NCBI GenBank assembly: GCA_029641185.1
Contig: JAPWGK010000008.1
Location: 868,001-932,000 of the forward strand
Direction of reading: 5' to 3'
Length of the DNA stretch: 64,000 nucleotides
Origin: Pseudofabraea citricarpa
Taxonomy: Eukaryota; Ascomycota; Leotiomycetes; Helotiales; Dermateaceae
Position 1 is the first letter of the stretch; each line of letters opens with the position of its first letter. This document shows positions 22,757-32,833 of the stretch, piece by piece. The translations under genes were made by a program, and so were the position numbers. Under the pieces are notes generated by a model that was not told the origin of the DNA, ran no database searches, and was given only the letters and a program-made list of their open reading frames with translations.

Positions 22757-24692
22757 ATGGAGGCCTCACGAGTGTCGCCTGCAGACGGCGCATTCTGGTT
22801 CTTTTGGATCCCAATATCGGCTCTTGTGCTACTATTTCTCGTCGCCGCTGAGGTCTACGATATGCGCCCCGGAACCAGGTCAAGCCTCATGGCTGCAGTC
22901 GTCTCGTCGATGACAGGTAGTGGCCATACTGCATCTGCCGACCTCAATTGGTATCCACCGAATGCCAACGCAATCAATGACCTAGCACAGGTCATTGATG
23001 GTTCCGGTGTGTACGGTTTTATCTACAACAGCTCGAGCACACCGGATGGCGCGTATGGGCAATATAACTGGTGTAACTTCCCTCATGTCCGGGACACAGA
23101 GTATCAGAAGCCAGCACCAGAATATAAGCTGCAATATGTTGAAGTGGTATGTGGACATTACTCTGCTTAGGCTGGGCTAATTGATTTCCCCAGATCCACA
23201 GGCACCACAAACGAACGGTCTATGCAGCCAATTCCTTCCCCGTCGAATCTTATGGCTGGGACTGCGACGACGAAGGGCTGTTTTATTATGGCCAGCCAAA
23301 AACCGGCAAGAAATCTGCACATACATATTGGCAAGGCTACATATCACCCACAAACCCATTCAAGCCTACAGGATTTTTGGGCAGTTGCCAATTTCCTCAG
23401 ATCACCGCCGAAGGCTTGGTAGACTCATGGCAGCATGGGAAAGATTTATATGGTGTTTATCATGATCTTTTGGGATTTCTACCAGATGATGCAGAAGACA
23501 AAATAACCTTCAGGGTCACACAAAATGTCATCACTAGTGAGGTTTCTGGAATGTTGATAAATGGCATGTTTGGTACAGAAGCTGATCATCCTCTCCTGAT
23601 TCAAGTATGTTGAGTTCGTTTCTCGAACAATAGCGTGCTGACATCGTCTAGCCCAGTGGTTTCGATTCGTTAGAACCTTCATACAGTTGTGCAACTGCCA
23701 CAAGCCTCTTCTCCGCCATCCAAGCCTCCTCAAACTGGACAGGACATTTGACAGCAGCAGGTCCATTGTACTCGATACTTGATGATATCTCTGGAGTTCC
23801 CCCTACGGACTCAGGCTTTCACGCAAGTCTCGATCATTACTATGACAACTTGTCAGCACGCCAATGCCATGCGAAACCATTTCCGTGCAAGCTGGTAAAT
23901 GGTGTTAACTCTACCACATGTGTGACTCAAGACTTAGCCGATAAAGTGTATCGTCTAGGAAACTGGGAATATTCTTACAGATACCGTGATGATGCCAGGA
24001 GCCTAGCAGCAAGTACTGCAGGATTCGGAGTTTGGATCGGAGAGCTCACTACCCATATACGTGATTTTATCAGTGGGAAAAGTACTACCATCTACAGGCA
24101 CAACGTTGCGCACGACGGATCAATATCAAGACTTCTTTCCATCCTTCAACTTGACGTGATGGTGTGGCCTGGTATGGGATCCGAGGTTGTTTTCGAGGTT
24201 TATAAGAAAGATTCACCCTCTGCGACACCGACAACAATGGTCACATCAAAGCCATCTGCGACAGTCATTGCCCCATATTGTGACCATGACAACTGCCTCA
24301 GACAGTTTATTGGAGAAGCCTCTGCAGTATCCCAGTTCTGCCCGAATTACACTGCACAAAATGCGTCTAGTACATATTTACCTACATTTGTCTCGAACTG
24401 TGGGGGATTAGCGTCTCGAGTATCTTCCGCGTGTTCTTGCATCGTCACACCAACTGCAGCGGCTGCCAGTGCAACATCTACCACTTCGACATCTAGCACA
24501 GCATCTACGATCAGTGCCAGTGGCTACTACATGCGCGTATTGTGGAAAGGACAAGTCTTGAGGAGCTCGAATCCTACGCTTGGTTTGATGGATATGGTCC
24601 CGCTCGAGACGGTTCTTGGATATTTTGATGGCCTGGTTGGCATTGGGGCTAGTCTGGTAATGGGGAAATGCAATGGTAGCATTCCTGCATGA
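22757..24692 (+). CDS. histidine acid phosphatase-superfamily protein with nested Cys-rich module
   Basis: Three exons: 22757..23146, 23194..23604 and 23652..24692, 613 aa. The catalytic N-terminal motif reads IHRHHKRT (about 131-138), a variant of RHGxRxP. The C-terminal HD motif is AHDGS (about 421-425), followed by PGMGSEVVFEVY. The family hydrolyses phosphomonoesters outside the cell or in the secretory pathway. An N-terminal hydrophobic stretch (FWFFWIPISALVLLFLVAAE) acts as signal anchor or signal peptide. Because a TATAAAT sits just before 22757, the true start may be 22862 or 22889. Residues about 454-556 form a Ser/Thr-flanked insert with a Cys-rich core (CDHDNCLRQF ... SSACSC), after which the phosphatase fold resumes at YYMRVLWKGQVLRSSNP. 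Several N-glycosylation sites. Confidence 0.85.
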
Positions 24693-25337
24693 ATGACATA
24701 CATGGTATATTAGAGGCTGACTCGCGAAATTTGCCGCCACTCGCCCAATATGTCAAGAATGTCGACAACAATGTATTTTCGTCTGAAGAAACTTGAATCC
24801 ACAGTATATACTTCATTGCAATTCTGGTTTATCTTCAATTCAATGTGATTGCCGGCAAAGGCCGTTGTCAGCACTTGGCAGTATGGCCCCACCCTTCCCC
24901 TCTTTGGCCACCAAGGTGGCTTCATACCCTCAAAAGAGAAGTTAATTCTCTACATCTGGCAAGTTCCAGAGAATATGATGTAGCGGTCAGGAGTTCTATC
25001 ATATTCTGCTCACACCGCACAATACTGTCATTCTTTGGCATCCTGACTTGAATGCAGTGCGGGGTGTTGTCGCTATCGGGCACTGCAATCGTGGATCTCC
25101 GCTGCAGGGTTTGCACGGTCTTGTTCTGGGTCTAGATGTACGTATTTGCGCATGAAGTTGAGGAGATCATGTTGATAGTGAACCAAACGCGACAACTTCG
25201 GCAGCCAATTCATCCGATCTGCCCCTCCTGTATTTAAGGCTGGACTTGTGCCGTCCGTTCCTGGATCTCACTCGGTTTTATTAGGTCGATTTAGATTTCT
25301 GTTACCAGACGTTTCAGAGCAGTTGAAGAAGCAGAAG
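24693..25337. other. intergenic
   Basis: 645 nt. A TATTTAAGG near 25230 may serve the methyltransferase gene. Short frames only. Confidence 0.5.
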
Positions 25338-26795
25338 ATGGCTACAGTCTCAGACGAGGACGACCCGGACATCGAAGTGGATTCGGATGTAGGTTTTAAC
25401 TGTGAAGTGAATATTACATTGACTGACATGTGATGAGTCTGCCAAGTATGACGAAGACTCTGGAATTGGATCAGATGCAGGGTGAGTTTCCATACAACTG
25501 TGCTTTGTCTTCGAGTTCTAATCTTTAATAAAAGAAGCTCTACAATGTCGATGCGAGAGAGTGTGTTCCATTACATCGAGGAGAACGGTCGTCGATACCA
25601 TGCGTTCAACGCGGGAAGTAAGATCAGCCACTTCAAGGCCAAAGAAGACTTACTGACGTTGCATACCTACACATAGAATACACCCTGCCGAATGATACAG
25701 AAGAACAAGAGAGATTAGGTATGCTACTATAAGGATGAATAAATGAGTATTGGACGGCGCTCAAGTAAGTATGCAGATCTTCAGCATCAATTGTTTCTTC
25801 TTTCTATGGATGGACAATTGCATCTGGCACCCATTCCGAATGGTTTGCATAATGTACTAGATATGGGCACGGGTACTGGCCTTTGGGCAATCGATTTTGG
25901 TGCGCACCTCTCAACTGGGTTAATCTTGTTTTCGTACTTATTAATGCCATGCTAACTTGGTATTTTACCTCAGCCACCGAATACCCATCTGCAAATGTGA
26001 TCGGCACCGATCTGAGCCCGATCCAAAAGCCCTAGTAAGTGCCTATGCAAGCAGTGTCTCGAACTTGCTAGATACCCAGCATTAACAACGCATCAGCGTT
26101 CCACCTAATTGCAGCTTCGAAGTAAGCGATGTGGAGGAAAGCTGGACCTATAGCACGAAATTTGACTACATCCATGGACGGGCGCTCGTCGCCTGTTTCC
26201 GAGACCCATCGATCGTAGTACAAAGCGCCTTCGACGCTCTCTCACCGGGTGGCTATCTCGAGCTCCAAGAATTCATAATGCCGCCCGACTGTATCGATAA
26301 CACGATCGAGGGCACGGCTCTGCAAGAATGGGCGGCCAATATGTGCAAGGCGGCTGAAAACCTCGGCCGCCCTCTCACCAATGGCAAGAATTATGCCCTT
26401 TATATGCGCGAGGCGGGATTTGTGGATGTCGTTGAGAAACATCTGTATTGGCCTGTCAATCCCTGGGCGAGAGGCAAGAAGGAGAAGGTGCTGGGAATGT
26501 GGACACAGCAGAATCTTCTCGAAGGATTGGGGGGTATCAGTACGGCTATGTTGGTTAGGGGCTTGAATTGGACGAAGGAGCAGGTGGATGGGTTTTTGGA
26601 GAGGGTCAAGAAGGATGTGAAGAATCCGGATATACATGCTTATATTGATTAGTGAGTTCTTTGCTTCTGTTTCCCCCTCCCCCTCCACTCTCCGTCTGAT
26701 TTCATTTCGTTGGGGATATGGTTAGCGAGTAAGTGCTGATTCGTACGTGTTTGTGCTTTGGTAGTTATATTGTCTATGGAAGGAAACCTGATTGA
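25338..26795 (+). CDS. LaeA-like SAM-dependent methyltransferase
   Basis: Eight exons: 25338..25388, 25438..25481, 25535..25617, 25677..25718, 25777..25899, 25974..26034, 26097..26651 and 26765..26795. All phases join, giving 329 aa. Motif I VLDMGTGTGLWAIDFA binds SAM. Upstream is the family lead-in ENGRRYHAFNAGKYTLPND with EEQERLDLQHQLFLL. Then IGTDLSPIQ, FDYIHGRALVACFRD, LSPGGYLELQEF and the terminal YYIVYGRKPD. This is the fungal TAM/LaeA-like class, which includes regulators of secondary metabolism as well as small-molecule methylases. The substrate here is unknown. An upstream in-frame ATG at 25248 would add 30 residues. I preferred 25338 because the acidic lead DEDDPDIEVDSD is typical. 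Confidence 0.92.
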
Positions 26796-26935
26796 TGAAT
26801 CACATCAAACTTACATGATTACTGTCCTAATTTTATTCTAGTTGAGTAAATAGCTTAATCCAATACCAGAATTTTAACTTTGATATGTCCCGAAGTAGAT
26901 GTAATAGTTCTATAATTGAATAGAGACAAGCACCT

Positions 26936-29335
26936 TCATACCGAACTTGTTGGTTTGCTAGATTTGCGTTTCACAGCCGTCAAAACCCAATATAAGAATA
27001 ACGACCAGTTAGATCCTCTCTTGAGTGCCTTGGGCTGGACTGTTTGAAAGTGTTCTGCGTGCTCTCGCCAATTCGGGGAATCGTCATTCTTCATCTGGTG
27101 AAGAACTTTGCTTTTCCAATTGGCATACTTTTGACCACTTCGGTATATGAAGCCGCGAAGATTAAAGACGAGTAAATAAGTAGTAACGGCTACCAGAACA
27201 ATCGTTGGTGCAAGTGCCTTGATGCTGAAAGCATCCCCGATGCTCCACAAGGACTGGTTTTGATTAGTAATGGTGAAAGAATTGAAAAATATAACTCGAA
27301 CTACTTACTGTGACAAATGCCAATGGCAAGAAGAAAACACTGACATAAGTCAAGAGCTCAACGTTTTGGCCGAGATTGGTCCCTGCTTTGGCCTCTGCTA
27401 TGCTGGCCAAAGAGAACAACTATCAGGCTGGTCAGTTACCACTCGCTAATTTTATGGACCTCCTTACCCCCTCCCGCAGTGTTAATATCCTTCTTTCTTG
27501 CTCTTTGAACTCGGCACATACTTCCTTGAGCTTCTCGGCCATCTCTTTGCATCTTTGGATCTTGTAATCGAAATCTGCTTTCTCGTCGGGGGACCATTCG
27601 TTATCGGCCACACGAAGCGGCTCAACGAAAAGTTTGTAGTATTTCTCCCAGCCCTCCATATTTCGTTCGAGAATACGTTCGACTTCGTATATCGTGTTGA
27701 TAACCCAAGATATCAATCGCGCGTTTGAGTAGAGCTCACTGTCAAGAAGTAGGCTGTCGTGCTTTTCGGGATTGAAGATATCAGGAAAGCTTTCTAAGAG
27801 AGAGTCAATGTGTTCCTTTACCGATTTGGAACCTTCCAAGACCCGAAGTAGACCAATTATTATAAGTCTGGTCATCGTGATCTGCATTTTGCTGATGGTG
27901 TCGTCGTATGACTGCTGCTCGTTAAAGGAGCATTTTGCTCCGGGCAAAGATGCCAAGACGATGATAGTCCAGTAATCTTGAGACTTCCTGACTTCTTCAG
28001 ATCCAGGATAGTCCTTTCGTGAGATAATATCTCTTTGGTCTTCTGTAACGCCATATATCTAATCATGGTTAATTATTAGTCCTTGGAATATCACGAGAAA
28101 AGAAGAATTATAGCACCTACTGTAAATGTTGCTTGTCGCAACCATTGGTTTGGATTGCCTCTATAAAGCCGCCCCAGTTTGAGTCCCTTTTGGTTAGACG
28201 CTTTAAGGTTGCGCCCAAAAGCGGAATTATCAGGCTCATAAACCTCAAACCACGACACTTGAAAGCAGCAGCCACTCTGATAGGTAACACAAGCTAGACC
28301 AGAGGTTCCCAATAAATGCTGGCCAAGAAGCCAGTCAATCTCACTACTAAAGAACAGCGGAGTACTAGCCTTGTGTTCTTTTAGTCCCAGGATGGTATTA
28401 CGATAGGTTTCTCCAGATAAGGTTTTCAAATCGAGACTTCTAGCCACTCTAGATAATCCTTCAAACACCCTAGAATAACTTAGCTAAAATCACAAGTGCC
28501 CATGTCATTTATCTTACATAAGTCTTCGCCATGGAGCTTTCACAACAGGAGGTCCATGCTTGGACATCACCGTAACATCATCGTCGGTAGCAGATAAATG
28601 CCAAGGATCTGGCCAGTCAACAGAAGGAAACTTGTCGCTGCTAGGGCATATTTGTGGTCGTTTGCCGTGGCCGGTAGGCTGAGATATAGCATATAGAGCT
28701 GCGTGTCCCTGTATATCTCTGTCCATAATCCAGAAGTCTCCGCCAACCTTCTGGAGCGTTTGAACAAACTTTGATGCGGCATTGAGATAACTCTCGTTTT
28801 TGTTTTCTATGCCAAGAATAATTCGATGATCAATTGGTACAAGGGGTAAAGTTCCTAGATGTGTGTGCTTATAGTTTGAGCTCCGACTTGGTTGGTCTCT
28901 TCTGGCTGAGTAGTCTAAGCTCGTTGTTGTGGACAGCCACCAAGCTGCTCCTCTTGGTACATAGTCGATGGGTATCTCTCTGCCATCTTGGTGCCAAATC
29001 CCAATCGGTGGTGCTTCGCCATAAGCTACTTCGACTATTGCGAAGTCAGGTATCTCGTTGTTAGTTTTAGCCATTTGTACGGATCGTGGAGTCTCGCCTA
29101 CTTTACAATTCAAATTTTGGGGGAGAACAGTGATTGTGCTGTTAATATGATGCGGGTATGTCGGACCTGGTAATTTGGCATAATGTGTTGGCTTTGCATC
29201 TGTCAGATTTGGGTAGAGCTGAATAGCTGAAAGCCAAGAAGCATTTCGGATCGCTACACGGGTGCTTGATCGAAGTTCCCCATGACTGAAGCACGTGTTA
29301 TGGACTCTCTCTAGGAGGTTGAGCATTCTATGCAT
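26936..29335 (-). CDS. CorA-like Mg2+ transporter-family membrane protein
   Basis: Five exons: 29335..28518, 28469..28121, 28058..27468, 27419..27309 and 27253..26936, 728 aa with all phases consistent. A long soluble N-terminal region of unknown fold (about 1-560) is followed by a helical segment ending LREG and then the CorA-like membrane hairpin: LASIAEAKAGTNLGQNVELL, LTYVSVFFLPLAFVTSLWSI (TM1, about 606-628) and IKALAPTIVLVAVTTYLLVF (TM2, about 634-655). The C-terminal tail is basic. Fungi carry many such proteins with variable N-termini and no experimentally known ion specificity. The canonical GMN selectivity motif after TM1 is replaced by SLWSIG. The start is uncertain: 29335 is the first in-frame ATG, and a small upstream exon (ATG near 29432) is possible. 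Confidence 0.78.
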
Positions 29336-30117
29336 CGAAATCGGCAATGGATATGAGTAGAAAATACTCTCGACCAATCAGAAGAGTTTCTTACTTGCAC
29401 TCTTACCAAGCAGAGCCTCTGTACTACCACCCATAACTTATTGAAGCTCTGTAGTTAGCTAAATCTAGCGATCGCCCGTGCTCGCGTGCGTGTTGTATTG
29501 TTAAGCGACGAGGGCCAATGGGATTAATTCCAACGTTGATGGCTTGCATATGCATATGCAAATGTACCCAAACACCCTCAATTTGGCATAGCCTCGTTTA
29601 GGAAGCTGAAAGATGTGCTTCTGAATATGTTTGGTAGCATAAATTGGGCGCCTGCTAAACTACGAACAGCAGTTTGATGCTGGGTGAACACCGAAAAGCT
29701 TAGTAATTTTCTATTTCATCCATTTACGAGAAAGGGTGGTGGGGTTTTGGAAATGCAAAATAAGCTACTATGCTATCTCTAAATTTGTGTTCATTATACT
29801 GCGTCGCTTCATGGTCAACAACATGCTTAGTCCATCTAGACTTTCAGAGAATTACCGGGAACGCAACGAATTAAGATGATAGCGAAAGAGGATTTCCTGG
29901 TTTATTAAAATCAGGAACCGAATGTGGTATAAGAATCAGCCTAAATTCATCACGAAATTTCAAGATCAGAGGTCGAGAAATCAAGGCCAACATGAATTCT
30001 AGAAAATTTATTTTAATTCGACTAGCTCATTGTAGAATCTTAGGCAGATCGGATACCACTGTATAAATTGCTAAAATAATAACTGTCTAAGTACTTCTAA
30101 ACAAAATAACGACAGCC
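29336..30117. other. intergenic
   Basis: 782 nt, AT-rich. Contains a CATATGCATATG palindromic run near 29550. Nothing else recognised. Confidence 0.5.
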
Positions 30118-30735
30118 ATGGCATGCCAAAATCCTGTGTCTGGTATCGTTGCAACTGCGGGGGAATACAACAAGAGATCGATGGTTTCTCTGGAATTCAA
30201 CTACGATTCATACACTGCGAGCATGAACTACGCAAGGAAACGTTACCACTGAGCATCAGAATGGAGAAGTGGGAAGAAAACAAGGACATTTTGGAGTTCC
30301 AAGGCACACATATGTTCTCCCTTCCCTGAGATCCGTTTGTACACGACCCACACAATGAATGGGGTCACAGAAAACCCCTGGGTTATGGATGCACTTGCAG
30401 GACCAAAGCAATATTGTGGAATGGGTAAAATTAACCTCGGAAGATTTTCAGGAAGTAATTAATATGTGGAATGGCTGGCTTCTGGAACAAGCTATTCATC
30501 CTCCTGGTCGATCTCTAGATTTCTACAAGCAGTCCCAGATGATGTTGTATTGGGCAGCTTTGTGTTATTGGTAGCAGCTTTCGCTGTCACGACAGGAGCC
30601 TGGTATTGTCGTTCTGAAAACTGCCATCATTGTACGGTAGCTGCAGTCAGCTTGACATCCTGCTGTCTCGTGGGCATTTTGCTTGGAGCTACGGCGGAAG
30701 AATTGCTCTTCATATGCTGTTCAAATATTGATTAA
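30118..30735 (+). CDS. tentative small membrane protein
   Basis: Three-exon model, 30118..30241, 30331..30424 and 30492..30735, giving 153 aa with consistent phases. The first donor is poor (GTTACC), so the model is weak. Exon 2 would encode a plausible motif, WGHRKPLGYGCTCRTKAI. Exon 3 encodes hydrophobic helices (VLGSFVLLVAAFAVTTGAWY and CCLVGILLGATAEELLFICC) with several cysteines. If only exon 3 is real, it could be a small two-TM protein from the ATG at 30466. Family not recognised. Confidence 0.3.
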
Positions 30736-30910
30736 ACATCCATAAATACATGCGGATAAAGAGGAACCAGAGTATTAAGCAATTCTGTCTCTCATGGAAA
30801 CACACGATTCTATACTCTTAGACTTACAGGTTTGCCGACGGCTTATCATGAACTCAAACCCGCACGGCTTAATGCTTTGAATCTTAATTGAGATTACTGC
30901 ATTTGGTTTC

Positions 30911-32251
30911 CTAGAACCCTAATTGCCTTTCCAGTTCATCCCACCGTCCATTCCTTAGCGGATCTAACCGGCGAAGTTGCTTCAACCAGTCTCGGCAGTC
31001 AGCCTTCTCATCGTCTCTCGGGAGGCGTTCCTCCAACTGCCACATCCCCTTAGTGTATCCAAGCAGAGCATTGTAGATCCACTTGCAGTCTTCCTCGCCT
31101 TCGATCATGTCTTTGATACTCTCTATTTGACGTACAATGTATCCCACACGTTCCGACCCCACCATATTGGGAGTAATTGTAGACTGACCAACAGGTTCAA
31201 GCAAGCTGGTCATGAGAAATTCGTGATAAAACCATGCCGATTGATTTGAAGCATCGGTCCACAGAGCACGCTCAATAAGCTCAAATTCTAAAAAATGATT
31301 AGTAAACTATTTCCTGCAGGTACAAAACACATACCATCGTCTAGAAAATTCAATCGTGCAGCATCATCTGCCTCACGCTCATCTAATATTTTGGGAATTA
31401 ACTTGCTCCGGGTATGCAACGCCGAAAAATTTGAGAGGCTGGCTGAGAACATCTTCGTCGTGTACTGAAATTCTGTCTCGGCCATACTTGTCCCTTTCAA
31501 GTCAATGCCCTCAAGAGTAGCAACAATTTTCCGCCGGTATCCCCATCCATGAAAGTTTCGGTTATCCCGTGTCAACATTTTCCCCACGAGACCAAGCTCT
31601 TGCATCCATATTGCTCTCGCGGCTTCAATGTCCAACTTCTCCTTCGCCTGCTGCAGCAACCACAACCGATAATTCCAAATCCAATAACACTTTGGCCAAC
31701 CCAACAGCAGTGGGACTAAGAATGCAAGCTCATCTCTTAATATGTCAAGAGTTGAACCACTCTTCCCAATCGTCCGGGAGCTTGGGCTTTGCGGGGTCGC
31801 TTTGGACGAAGAGGAGGAGGAATCTGCGGAAGAGATTGTGGTAGTGTCGGTCTGAGAAGTATTCGGCGACTCCATCGATTGCGATGATGAATCCGACGGT
31901 TTGGAGAATAAGCCATATGTTAGCAAACGTCTGCGGACGTTCCATACTGTGTAATATTCGGGATTGCGCGTCAGCAATTTTGAGGTCAGCTCGAGCACTT
32001 CGATTGTGTATTGGCGTTCAGCAACCTTAAGAAGAATCAGCAGAGCCCAGTACGCTCCATTAACAATCATCTCCTACCTTGGCCTCAACCAGATCAACCA
32101 GCGCCTTGTATTCCTGTATGTCCTTCTTTTCCTTCAATCGCGCCTGTTCGTCCTTCGTCGTAGTGGTTGCGGGTCGCGGTACACCATGCTGCCCAGATGA
32201 TCAGCCCAGCTTCACGACAGATATGCCCGGATCATATCATACGCTTGCCAT
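30911..32251 (-). CDS. BET4: Rab geranylgeranyltransferase alpha subunit (Bet4)
   Basis: Four exons: 32251..32243, 32188..32078, 32025..31335 and 31287..30911, 395 aa. It is the alpha subunit of geranylgeranyltransferase II, which with the beta subunit and escort protein prenylates Rab GTPases for membrane traffic. Protein prenyltransferase alpha (PFTA) repeats are visible in order: NPEYYTVWNVRRR, WPKCYWIWNYRLW, NRNFHGWGYRR, NFSALHTRSKL and NQSAWFYHEFL. A Ser/Thr-rich insertion (about residues 90-140) separates the first two repeats. The first exon is only nine bases (Met-Ala-Ser), joined to HGVPRPATTTTKDEQ, a typical Bet4 N-terminus. It is divergent from the Ama1-like gene, with a 582-nt shared promoter. 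Confidence 0.94.
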
Positions 32252-32833
32252 ATTCAAATCGGTTTTCTTTGAAGTGGCATAGAGATGCGACGCTCAAAGT
32301 GACGTCGGAACGATGCAGCAATGCGGAATGGGGACTTCCTCGAGTCATAGTTCCGAGAATCAAGACATTGCACGTGTCATGTTGATAGCACGTGAGGTTT
32401 GATCTGAAGGTGACTTCTTCGTTCTTCGTTCTTTCCCACCGACCATAGTTTCATCATTCTTATATTTCATCGTCCCTCTTCCTACTTTTCCCTCAGTTTC
32501 TCTTGTCAGGATATGAAGAATCACTAACACTTCCAGTATCTATATACCGTCCCATGACGAATGTGGATTATCATTCCACAACACCGCCGATCAGGTCTCC
32601 CACGACTCTCCCATAGGATTTTCTTCCCGGCATTGTCGTTTTCCTTACACCTATTGAGGAGCAATTGGACCGCCGACCAAACCTATAGGCTCCCACATCT
32701 CTCATTTTAAAGTCTCTCCTTTCTTTATTGGTATCGGTATATATTTCCTCTCATTACTCTGAATGGATGTCGATAGACTACACATTCTGTTGTAGTATAT
32801 CGTCTTCTTGACTATTTTTTTTGTCTCGCCATC
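32252..32833. other. bidirectional promoter between Bet4 and Ama1-like genes
   Basis: 582 nt between head-to-head genes. A pyrimidine-rich tract (about 32440-32510) lies upstream of the plus-strand gene. Two CACGTG/CACGTGA-type sequences are present near 32371 and 32390. No clear TATA found for either side. Confidence 0.5.

Noticed and set aside
25338..30117. Secondary-metabolite gene cluster around the LaeA-like methyltransferase
   Set aside because: No PKS, NRPS, terpene synthase or tailoring genes adjoin. The neighbours are a phosphatase and a CorA-like protein.
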